Assembly: GCA_000310025.1 (NCBI GenBank)
Contig: FN649733.1
Location: forward strand, 993,012 to 1,037,076
Direction of reading: 5' to 3'
Origin: Ectocarpus siliculosus
Taxonomy: Eukaryota; Sar; Phaeophyceae; Ectocarpales; Ectocarpaceae
DNA length: 44,065 nt
Position numbers and translations under genes: made by a program. Below are positions 34,701 through 44,065 of the stretch, piece by piece. The notes beneath the pieces were generated by a model. It worked only from the letters and a program-made list of their open reading frames with translations. It searched no databases and was not told the origin of the DNA. Positions within the stretch are counted from its first letter, which is position 1. Each line of letters starts with the position of its first letter.

Positions 34701-37700
34701 CTGCGGCCATTCCCGCACCTTGAGGCCGCAAAGCTTCTTGAGGTCGTCCATGAAGTGGTGCCAATGCGGCTCGATCACCTGCGGGTAAAGAGTGGGAGGA
34801 CCAGCGCTTTGAATTGAAGTGTGTAGTTAAGATGTCATGGTGAACCACATGCGTAGGGCGGCGGGGGCAGCGGCGGCGGCGTATTGGGAGAGATGGCCAA
34901 GGGATGGCGTGAGAGAGGGTTGTGGGAAGACAAAAATGTATTGCACGAATTTGTGTACCGTAGAGATGGTGTTAAGAGTGGGTTTCCAGCAGCGTTCTTG
35001 GATGTCTGCACGCTTCTAGAGGCGGCGACCAAAACGATGGGCAGATTCCACCACGAGTATTCAGTTCATCGCGAAAGGCTGGGTGAGCACCCCCCATGCG
35101 GCGTCCCCCCGCGTGCGCCAGTGCCGCGCCGCACCTCTAGCGGGATGAACAAGCAAACCGATCCACGCTACGAGTAACGTATCGCCTCTTCCGGCCTTCT
35201 CACCTCGACCATCATGTAGTACACCAGGTTCTGCATGAAGTGGAGCATGCGGTGGCGCAACTGGTACGAGGCCATCATGAGCCCCTTCAGCTCCAGCTGT
35301 TTCGTGTCCTGATGAACAGAAAGAAAAAAAAAAACGGCGAGTGTGTCGAGATCGGGTCGAAAGCACACGATGGTTGAAAATGGTCGATGGTTGACAACGC
35401 GATGCCTGAAACCAAAACGACGGCAGCGGTGCCGTGATGTGGAGAATTACGGCGAGAACCCCTCAAAGATTCAACCTTGCGGCGACAAATAAGGTCAATA
35501 TAGCATCGCCATCATCAGCAGCGAATAGATTTTCCATGCGCCCTCCTTCGTGCACATCTATCTATCTTCGTGCACATCTATCTGTCTTAACGCACACGCG
35601 AGAAAACACAAATACAGCACGGGTCATGAATTCAGGGATCAGATGCGATTCTTCCGCGTCCCGTGCGTGTCAACATGCGCGCTGTTCCTCTGCACCGGTT
35701 TGTCATGTTGTAAATATCGAAAAACATCTGGCATTTATTGTCTCTCTCACTCCCTTCACCTGGTGTTCTCTCCAGCTGTCCTTGGACAGCAGCCTCTGGA
35801 CGTGCTTGGCGAAGAACAGGTGCCTGAAAAGGAGCTGGTACTTGGTCAGGCTCTTCTTGGACAGCACCAGCGAAACCGGCCACCCGACCTTGAAGGACAT
35901 CATCAGCCCCTCCACGCCTCGCAGCTCCTGAGGAGATCACAACCCGCAGGACACACAGACACACACGCACGCCATTTGCGGGTTTCCACAAGGTGACGGC
36001 ATGGCGCATGTTGCGGGTCACGGGTCATCCAAGCGACGTGTCGTTACCACCACCACAACTCGCCCGTAGCGGCTTCAAACTCGGCGACGAAACGGGACGG
36101 TGAAAAACCAGCTGGGGCGGAAACATGTTAGTCAGGTGCAAGACCGGCGTTCGCATGCTACCCTCCCTTATGTCGAGAAACCTTGCCATGACACAGAGCT
36201 ACAACCCATCCCGGAGGGGGAGGGTGGGAGGGGGATCACGCATGCGTAGCCCCGCAGTCTACGTCAGGCCCGACCACTATACCAGACCCCTCGGGGTAAG
36301 AGGAAACAATCTCTCAACACCAACACCCCCCACCGCCGTTCCCTGGATGATCCGTTCCGCGTACTCCGCACCGCCCTCCCTCTCCGCCCCCGAAGGGGAT
36401 GGCATTGCGGACGCCGCAATCGCTGCCGCTGCCGCTGCCGCTGCCGCTGCCGACGCCTTCGCCCGACCTCCCAGAGCATCGGGGTCTCCCGAACCGCCAT
36501 GGCCGTGGATCATTTCTTGTTGAGTTGAGGGGGGTACGGGATGCTGAAGTTGGTTCGTTGCACCAGCACACTACTAAAATTTCACCGTTTTCCGAAGGGA
36601 TGGGCCGCATCGGAACAAATCTTCACAAACCCTGCCTGGTTTGAAAACGCGAAAGGGTTCAATCCCGCCGCTGCTAGCGCTGCTGGTTGTTGCTACTTGC
36701 TAGTCCAGGCTGGTACAACAGGGTGGGTGGCGTCAAGGCATTTACCTACCACGGGAATAACAAGAGGATTGACACCAACCATCGGACACAAACACACATC
36801 GCCCTTGCACGCAACAGGCTGGTCGAACAAAAAAAAGTGGATCGCTATCAACCCTACCACCAACCCGTTGAAAAAACGCCACATTGGGAGACCCGGGTAC
36901 ATGACGGTTGGACACCCCCTCCCCTCAAAACTACCTACCAACCCCCCTCACCGAGTTGCTTGAGAAGATTCCGGCCGGCGAACTCTAGTCCCAAGTCATC
37001 CTTGAACGGGTCTTGCGAGGCCGAGCTCATCTGGCACCGATAGGTGCAGCAGCGACTCCAATCGGGGGACGGATATCTGTGCCAGGAGGAATGGCATGAG
37101 GGGGGGGGGGGGGGGCGTACTCTTGTGTTTTTCATGTCCTTGGTTGTTAGACCATGCAACATGCGTCCTCGAGAGGACGGAGTATTGTTCCCGTGGGCCA
37201 AAGGTGGCTCAAAAATAGAGGGGGGGGGGTAAGGGACTTCTTGGCTCATAGGAAACTACTCCAGACACACCACGAACAACGCTGATGCAGCAGTGGGCAG
37301 CAACTAACACCACCGTTTTCTTCTGCCAACCTGAGCCCAACAAACCCACCAACCACTTTTGGCACATGGACACTGCCGCTATCACCCACCACCATATGTC
37401 AAACCGTTCGAGTCGCTTCCACTACGACCAAAACCGTTACCAACAACAGCAAAACACTGCTGACGTATCATACCTGCGGGACACCCACACCTCAACCACC
37501 ATTTTGCTTTCCAGCCTGAGCCCAACAACCCCGCCGATCACCTTGCCACGACGTCACTACCACTACCACCCACCACTACCTTCTGCACAAGGAGCTTCCA
37601 CCACATCAACGCCACCAAACAATAGCAAAGCGCTGCCGAAATATGTACCTGCGGGATAACCACTACCACCAACACCCGCCACTATCTTCGACACATCGTC

Positions 37701-39591
37701 ACACCGTCGGTCCCACCACCAGCAACAACAAAAAAAAACGCTGGTGACACACGTATTATCGTACCTGGGGTATAACCTTGTCCAGTTCTGTCTCGGCGCA
37801 GTCAAGCAAGTGCTCGAAGAAGTCTCCCCTGTCCAGCAGAAAGTAGTGCTTGATCGACTCCAGCCGAGGGAGGAGTTGGCCCTGTTCGCATCCATCCATC
37901 ATTTCGTCACACGCGGAGGACCCCACCAAAAAAGCACAAACAATAGGCGTCACTGCCAAAGAAAGGAATCCCCTCCCCCTCGCCGACCATGTGTGCCCTT
38001 AAACGACGGTTTGAACGGTACAGTAGACGCTGTGAAGGCTACACCGCAGAACGGGCCCGTAGTAAAAATAAGGAGTATTTCGTTAAGAAATAGAGGCTCA
38101 AGTTTTCACGAAAAATCAGAAAACTGGTCCAAGAAACATAGCTCAGCGGTGGATCCTACACTAAACTCCATATAATGAAATAGATACCGACACTCGACGG
38201 TGGTAACGAAAAAGAAATTGAGTCTCGACCCATTTGTTTACTGAACGAAGCAGATGAATCACACCAGGATTGGAAAAAAAAAAAGAAGCAAAATGCATTT
38301 TCACTCCAAGAGCCCAGCGAAACTCAACGAACTAGAAAGAACAATCTATGTCTCCACACAAATCTACACACAGCAGCCTCATGAATGTAGCTTTGCAAGC
38401 CCCACCCACCTCTCTTACGACGAGGTGCATGAGGCAGCGAGAGGCGAAGCCGTAAGCGCCGTCGATGACCTTTAAGTATAGACCCTCGCCCGCGGCTCCG
38501 GGGTCAGCGGGGATGGGGCCGGCCAGGGGACAGTCCACTCGTCGCCCGCACTCCCTGTTACCGTTACAGCAGTCGTCCATGCGATTGTTGTTGTTGTTGT
38601 AGTTGTTGTTGTTGTTGTTGTCGTATACAGCCTTGCAGATTTGTTTTAAATAGTGAGGCGAGAGCTTGTTTGTTGTGTTGTCGATGCGACTGTTGTTATT
38701 GTTGTCGTTGTTTGGTGTTCTCATTGTTGCATAGAGGGTGTGCCAGCTTTTGGTGGTTGTAGCCTTGTATACTTGGTTGACGTGAGGATGTGAGGGGGGG
38801 CAATCAATGCATCAAGCTGTCTTTGGTCGACAGGAACTCGCTTGACAAAGCCGAGAAAACCATTCGTTCGTCCCTTTTTTGAGAATATCCGGGTATTAAT
38901 CCGACTGGAGTGGCCTAGCCACCATGAGTAGATCGGTTGTCAACAAATCTATCCAACGTCTACACATTTTTTCGGCCTACCTTATCTCGCCTGATAAACG
39001 CTGAGGTACTCTACCTTCCGTTGGTGAGCAAACTCGTCTGACAACGGTGAGGTATTTTTCGGTGTAGAGTATCTCGTGTACGGCTAACTTGCCTGGCAAC
39101 GTTGAGGTACAATATGGTGCCTGACAACGTCGAGGAATAATCTGGTGTAGAAGTATCTTGTGTACGATGCCTTGCCTGATAACGTTGGGGTGGTGCCTGA
39201 CAACGTTGAGGAATAATCTGGTGCAGAATATCTCGTGTACGGTCACTTTCCCGACAACGTTGAGGAATAATGTGGTGCCTGACAACCCTTGACGAGTAGC
39301 CTGGTGGTGAGTATGTTGTGTACGGTAACGATGACTTGCCTGACAACGTTGAGGTATTTTCCGGTGGTGAGAATCTTGTCTTGTCGGCCGGCCAGGTTGG
39401 CGATGACGTGCTCCGGCCGCAGGAGGTAACGCCCGGACCAGTAGCGTGTGTTGAAGTCCTGATAGGAGATAGAGGGGGAAAGGGAAAGGGGGAGAGAGAT
39501 AGAAAAGAGGAGGTATCTTTACCAGTCAACCACAACACAAGAGGCCGAGACACCGCACAGAAGATCTTGCTCGTTCTCTCTTTCCTTCGGC

Positions 39592-39630
<39 letters not shown>

Positions 39631-42600
39631 TCGGTCTCAACCTCTTTCTCTCTTCTGGTACACACGGCAGTTACACAGCAGTGCCACAGTAAGGCAAGTG
39701 AAGTAACGCAGAGCAGCTATGCATACGACAGTTACACACCTGCCCGACGTCCTGCTTGTGCACGTCCTCCGCCTGCTCGATCATGAACTCCCCTGCACAC
39801 GGGGAGGGGTGTCGCCAGACAAAAGAACAAAACGTACGCCAAAGCCGAAAGGGACGAGTCGTGGGCGGGGGGCTTATCCTCGGTGAGATGCAAAACGCCT
39901 CTCTCCGTCAATCGGGACAAAAAAAGTCGACATCATGGAAGGGCGACGGGTGCTTGGAACCGCCGGTAACAAAGCAAGAAGCGAGCAGAAGGAAGTCGAT
40001 TCCGTTCCCCTCCATGGGAGCGGAACGAGAATAATAGATGGTAGCGCAACACTGAACACGAAAATTAGCCGGGTCGCGCTCCAGCACCGACATGTGTACG
40101 TTGATGCATCTATATAGCAGCAAAAAAAAACCGTACACACACAATTTACCTCTGGTGTCAGTACGCCTCACCCTAACCCTATCCTTCACCCCCATCGACA
40201 CCTACGGTCAGACAACGCGAAAAAGCCAGGAGAAAATCCCAACTCCTCCCTCCTTTCCGTCCTTCAATGCTCCCACTCTCAAACGCACCGTCGTTAACCT
40301 CCACCGCGATCACTACTCCCCCTCCTCCCCCCCCCCCCTCACTCTTATTTGCTTTCTTTCTCTCTGTTTCTCTCCCGTCCTCTCCTCTCTCCCTCCCTCC
40401 CTACTTCCACTCTCTCTGTCAATGCCTCTCTCTTGCTCTCGCTCTTTCTCTCTCTCTCTCTCACCGTACTGATCGTTCAGGTTGCCGTGGTAGATCCAGA
40501 TCTCCAGCATCTCCAAGTACGGCACGCTCGCCTTCGTGCAGACAAGAAATCCAGCACACACGTCACAATGGACCCCCCAGCCACAAAAGCCGCCAAGGGG
40601 GGGCACGCAGACACGAAAGACGGGGGGGGGGGGGTTCGCGGAAGCCGTACTTCAGTTCATACGCGTGTCCACCTCCATGAAAACAAACTAAAAGCATTTT
40701 CTGAATCGATTAGGTGCTACCTAATCAGGAGTACCTCTGTACGATCGAATGTAAACTTCCTGTTTGGCGCATTGAGGACCAGGCAGCATTCTCCTTTTAG
40801 GATGGGGGGGGGGTCAACCTCCCCTACTTCTTGACAACCGCAAAAGAGTCGGAGAGATGCCCCCCCCCTAGACCGATCGTCAAGCCTCGATTGCTCCACA
40901 ACCAGCATTGTGCCAACACCCAAAAATGGTGGTCTTTTGGAAACATCCTGTCGGCGGCTTTTGGTAGGGTCCTCGGGCTCTTTCCGCTAACCCCTTGGCT
41001 GTGGAACAATCGAGCCTTGAATGGGGGGGGGTGGAATCTCCCCGCCTCATACGGTAAACACGAACATGTCTTCTCGCCTCTCGGCACGCACCGCCACCAC
41101 CACTTGAGAGTAGCCGTTCGTCATCAACGGGGAAGGGGCGGCGGCAACCATCCGCACAACCAAGCAAGAAGTTGCCACTTGTCGGCGAAAGGCCTACTAG
41201 CGATCACTGCTGCTGGTTGCATCATGGAAGCAAAGTCCACTATTTAGTTGGGCAGGCCAGGAGGCCGCAAGGCGACAACCCGACTGCCGTTGTTGGCAAA
41301 AATTACGGCCAGATCTGCCGGCGAACAAGTTCGTGGGTACAGCAGTAGCTTCCCTTCTCCGAGAAGGCAGTTCTTCATGATGCAAAATAACATCCCCACA
41401 CAGGATACCCCCCCCCCCCCCCCCACAGCACACCGCACCCGGGGATGATCCTTTTGAAGCCCAACATGAGCCCAAAACGTAAAATGACCCTCAGATCAAG
41501 GAACAGGGTCACCGAAGACACCATACCCCACACGGAATAACACCCCCGGTGGTATTATCCACATCAACTGCAGCAGCAGCACCACCACCACCACCAACAA
41601 CAGCAGCAGCAGCAGCATTAGCAGCAGCAACAGACAACAACGACACACCTGATGCAAAAGGAACGTGTACAGCTGCCTCGACGCCTCGTCCCCCCCGCCA
41701 CCCGTCCCGCCCAGCGCCCTCAGCCGCCGAAGCATCTCCCCACCCTTGCTGTCCCTAAGCTCCACCGTCAACGCCTCCAGCGACTCCATCGTCCGCATCG
41801 ACGGCTGTACGTAGAACCAAAGCCGTTGGAGCGACAGCTTCCCCTGGGAGGTTGTTGTTTTCCATCACAAGAGGGGTACGGCGGTTGGGTGGGGGGAGGG
41901 TGCTCATGTCTTGTATTCCGTAGTGGTTAGACCATTCGGGGGGTAGTCACGAATATTATTCCCGTAGTGAGTCGGCCATGAAAGGGGGCGTATAATTGTC
42001 GCCTTGCCTTGGTCATTGTGTGCAATGAAGCTGGTGAAGCAAGGGACGAATTCCCGCTGTAGGCGAACCTTCGGCCTAGGACAAAAGGACACGGAACACG
42101 CAGCAGGGAGAACTAACCCCAACCTTCCTCCGGGTGGGCACCTACCTGCAAGAGCTGGCTCTCCAGCTGTGCAACCAGCACGAGGTACTCTCGGAGCAGC
42201 CGCTGCACTCCCGCGGCAAGCGCGTGCGCCACCTTCCCAAACTCGTACTGCGCTCGCTCGGATGCGAATCGGTTCACCCGGACGTAGTTGTTGCAGAGAG
42301 GCAAAACCCTGAATTGACATTTACGCCAAGGGAAGGGGGGGGGGGGGAGCTTAGGTCGCTAAGACAAACAACAGGTTGCTGCGAAGTCTGAGAGAGCATC
42401 TCTGCAGCTCTCAGCGGACTTTCAGCTTGCCCCCCCCGACGGGCCAATCCACGCCTTGGTGATGCTGAAGCTGGGCTAACTACATGCAGCGGTAGGGAAC
42501 ACCCGGGCTGGGCGTTTCTAGACCTTGGGGTAAGGTCTTAACCCTTGAGATTCAACAGCTCCGTCCAACGACAGGCCAATCCAGGTCTGGCCTCCGACGT

Positions 42601-43867
42601 TCGTGTGTCCAGGTATCTCTATGTTGTTGGTGTTGTGGTTGTTGATTTTGATGTTTTATGTTGCTTGTGATGTTGGTGCTTCTTATTGTTGTTGTTAACG
42701 TTTGAAGGTACAAACTACATGTAATACTAGTAGGTATCAAACTCACCTCTCGGCGAGATAGGCCAGGGACTGATCGATCGAATCTCCAACGTTCACGGCG
42801 AACTCCAGATCGTACAGGGAGGCCGGAGGAGCGGCTGCCTCGCCTTGGCCCCCGCTGCCGCTGCCGCCGACGCCCTTGACCACAATGTAGCTAGCGGATG
42901 GGTGGGTGCACAGACAGAGAGAGGCGAAAAAGAGGGATATATAGCACCGGAACAAAAATGAAAAATATGGCCTCGACAAACGATGGCCAAATGCCCAAAA
43001 AAAAGAGATAGGCGGTGAGAGGATAAACATGGGTACGAGCCATCCATTGGAGTTTACTGGGAGGGACAGACTTAGAGCAAGAGAAAAGAGGGATGGGTTA
43101 CTGGACGACCAGCGAGCGGGAAGAGTAGCGGAGAGCAGATGACATGAAAAAGGAGGTCGCGAGAGGAGAACGCATGAAGTGCTCCCATTCACAAAAAAAC
43201 GCGCACAGCACCGAACCACACCATCACCACCCCATTCAGAGCACAGAATGGTACACACCGAATGGGTGCGAGAGAGGGCGCGGGACTTGTAAATGGTTTC
43301 GTGCTTGGCTTTTTATCGCACGGGGGTGCGATATCGCCGGTACGTGCGATATCACCGATCCCCGTCACACCCTTACAACAACCAATTGCTCCCGTACAAC
43401 TCTGTCCTCTCCATTCCCTTGCGTATAACCCGTCCCCGCATTTATAACCTTATCTCCTTTCGTTTCCCGATTGTACAACCGTTTCCCGTAGGTGTAACCC
43501 GTTTCCCGTATGTATCACCATATCCCCTCTGCTGTATATCCGTTTCCCCAATATACAACCAAATCGTGAAAAAAAGGCGCCGCACCTTCCCGCAAATCCC
43601 ATCATCGCGTACAGCAGGTCGTCCAGCAACAGCTGCTCCTGCATGGCCTCCGGCAGGGCTTCCGCAACCCCACCTCCACCCTGTCGCCCCCACCCCGCCC
43701 CTTCCCCTCTCGATCGCTGCAGCTCGGCACCGCCGCCGCCGCCGCTTCGGCGATGGTCGTAGTCGATCACCACGCCGTCCCCCGGCTCGATGCCGAAGAG
43801 CTTCGCCACCGCCCGCGAAGGTGCCTTCGGGGGCGGCGCCAACAGGAAGTCGCGAGTTAGGTAGGAC
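31798..43867 (-). CDS. GCP2: Gamma-tubulin complex component 2 (GCP2/Spc97 family), 5' partial, 17 exons seen
   Basis: Exons: 43867-43586, 42890-42747, 42308-42146, 41843-41649, 40531-40465, 39792-39740, 39458-39340, 38554-38410, 37881-37765, 37076-36952, 36515-36334, 35927-35760, 35308-35204, 34778-34560, 33773-33596, 32522-32422, 31881-31798. About 814 aa are visible; human GCP2 is 902. GCP2 with GCP3 forms the small gamma-tubulin complex that nucleates microtubules. Landmarks: [161 protein letters not shown] and LDYNGFF. Exon 11 (36515-36334) encodes an Ala-rich linker and is the least certain. The intron after 39340 is GC-AG. Exon 10 needs one base fewer near 37034 to stay in frame. The N-terminus lies beyond the right edge. 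Confidence 0.94.
32233..32308. repeat. Tandem repeat, two 38-base units
   Basis: The unit beginning CACAACGGGAGACGTAACAG occurs perfectly at 32233-32270 and 32271-32308, after a poly-A run. It lies in the last intron of GCP2. Confidence 0.92.
32856..33029. repeat. Tandem repeat, about 64-base unit, 2.7 copies
   Basis: Units start at 32856, 32920 and 32986 with AACACTACAACAGTATTCGC-like sequence and contain GCGTTGGCCAACACTTGTAC. The copies differ at a few positions and by a 2-base insertion. The array is in the GCP2 intron between exons 15 and 16. Confidence 0.92.
33787..34367. repeat. 14-base minisatellite, about 40 degenerate units
   Basis: The motif GGGTGAATGAAAAT and variants (GGGCGAATGAAAAT, GTGTGAACGAAAAT) repeat over about 580 bases in the GCP2 intron between exons 14 and 15. 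Because 14 is not a multiple of 3, any frame through it cycles every 42 bases into a 14-residue Phe/His/Ser/Pro repeat. The long open frames on the minus strand here come from that and are not genes. Confidence 0.92.
37114..37185 (+). repeat. Dispersed repeat, copy B (with GTCCTCGAGAGGAC palindrome)
   Basis: This copy matches 18971-19050 in order: CGTACTC, T-rich ATGT, GTTAGACCAT, then the palindrome. It follows a 15-base G run in the GCP2 intron between exons 9 and 10. Confidence 0.5.
38584..38628. repeat. TTG trinucleotide microsatellite
   Basis: GTT/TTG units run through 38584-38628, and a second short run is at 38690-38711. They lie just upstream (in transcript sense) of GCP2 exon 8, in its intron. 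Only simple-sequence structure is visible. Confidence 0.85.
38983..39375. repeat. Array of degenerate copies of the GCP2 exon 7 end and its splice donor
   Basis: CCTGACAACGTTGAGG(T/A)A (plus strand) recurs near 38983, 39036, 39090, 39119, 39175, 39196, 39252, 39279 and 39340. Spacings of about 21-29 and 54-61 alternate, so the higher-order unit is about 83 bases. The rightmost copy is the real exon end coding GKYLNVVR plus the GC donor. The others lie in the intron and are diverged. Some keep an AG-GCAAG word, a possible decoy donor. Confidence 0.8.
39596..39629. repeat. TC dinucleotide microsatellite
   Basis: A run of TC units lies in the GCP2 intron between exons 6 and 7. A CT-rich stretch at 40350-40465 also borders the exon 5 donor. 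No function is visible. Confidence 0.85.
40851..41045. mobile_element. Fold-back/MITE-like element with imperfect inverted repeats
   Basis: The left arm 40879-40903 (TCAAGCCTCGATTGCTCCAC...) is the inverted complement of 40997-41021 with few mismatches. Weaker pairing extends both arms outward through GGAGAGATGCCCC and GGTGGAATCTCC, for about 195 bases in total. There is no coding capacity. It lies in the GCP2 intron between exons 4 and 5. No clear target-site duplication was found, so the mobile-element label is tentative. Confidence 0.5.
41565..41640. repeat. CAG/ACC trinucleotide microsatellite
   Basis: CAG, ACC and CAA units lie directly after the exon 4 donor of GCP2 (minus strand). On the transcript strand they read CTG/GGT/TTG. 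Tracts of this kind can influence splice-site choice, but nothing here shows that. Confidence 0.85.
41905..41975 (+). repeat. Dispersed repeat, weaker copy C
   Basis: CTCATGTCTTGTATTCC followed by GTTAGACCATT and ATTATTCCCGTAG resembles copies A and B, but the central palindrome is lost. It lies in the GCP2 intron between exons 3 and 4. Confidence 0.35.
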
Positions 43868-43918
43868 CTGCGGTAGTGAGGGGGGGGGGGGGTTGCGGAG
43901 TGACAATAAGGTGGTAAG

Positions 43919-44065
43919 GGGGGGGGGGGGGGGCCTTTAAGGGTGGGGGTAACTACAATTTTCCAAAAGGGGACCCAAGGAAACCGCTTTTGGAAAAATT
44001 GAACCCAAAACCCTTAAACCCCCACCCCGGGGGTGAAAACGCCCCCCCCCAAGCCCCCTGGCCAA
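43919..44065. other. Low-quality sequence at the right edge
   Basis: After a run of about 16 G, the sequence consists of inflated homopolymers (GGGG, AAAA, CCCC) with isolated bases smoothed away. This is the same signature as the corrupted segment left of the N gap. It probably precedes another gap. The remaining N-terminal exons of GCP2 should lie beyond it. Confidence 0.7.

Noticed and set aside
37025-37045. A 7-base GT...AG micro-intron (GTGCCAG) to explain the GCP2 frame change
   Set aside because: It is far too short for the spliceosome, and removing it deletes residues that the family keeps. A one-base insertion explains the data better.
1-44065. CRISPR arrays, bacterial operons or a defence-type gene cluster
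   Set aside because: The direct repeats present are minisatellites or exon-border copies without regular spacers. All genes are intron-rich eukaryotic housekeeping genes.

Overview
The window looks like nuclear DNA of a brown alga; Ectocarpus is the most likely genus. This is inferred from gene content and architecture, not from a database match. The genes have 4 to 17 exons, mostly 50-260 bases long, separated by introns of a few hundred bases to 3 kb. Splice junctions are GT-AG, with one GC-AG exception. The light-dependent protochlorophyllide reductase starts with a signal peptide ending in a phenylalanine motif typical of complex stramenopile plastids. GC-rich DNA, long poly-G/poly-C runs, a 100-base N gap and degraded read ends point to a Sanger-era draft assembly.

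Six protein-coding genes can be assembled exon by exon, and every junction keeps the reading frame except one in the last gene. (1) 57-4747, minus: nucleoredoxin, 8 exons, 428 aa, complete. (2) 5222-8159, plus: class I dithiol glutaredoxin, 4 exons, 104 aa. (3) 11829-14840, plus: TLDc-domain protein, 5 exons, 232 aa. (4) 17049-23526, minus: plastid light-dependent protochlorophyllide oxidoreductase, 6 exons, 392 aa. (5) 23840-30069, plus: proteasome assembly chaperone 2 (PSMG2/PAC2), 8 exons, 342 aa. (6) 31798 to about 43867 and past the right edge, minus: gamma-tubulin complex component 2, 17 exons visible, N-terminus missing, with one apparent single-base frameshift.

Two gene pairs are head to head with short shared upstream regions: nucleoredoxin/glutaredoxin (474 bases between start codons) and POR/PSMG2 (313 bases, containing a 35-base tandem repeat). 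Two pairs converge tail to tail: TLDc/POR and PSMG2/GCP2. The two redox genes are related in function: nucleoredoxin and glutaredoxin both act on protein or glutathione disulfides. The others are housekeeping genes for chlorophyll synthesis, 20S proteasome assembly and microtubule nucleation, with no evident joint pathway.

The less ordinary content is in the introns. One PSMG2 intron carries two near-perfect RNA-type hairpins. In three genes, degenerate copies of an exon edge are repeated in the neighbouring intron. GCP2 introns contain several minisatellites and a fold-back element. The sequence left of the N gap is a corrupted second reading of PSMG2 exon 4. I found no convincing tRNA, rRNA, CRISPR array or intact transposon, and no clear evidence of an undescribed multi-gene system.
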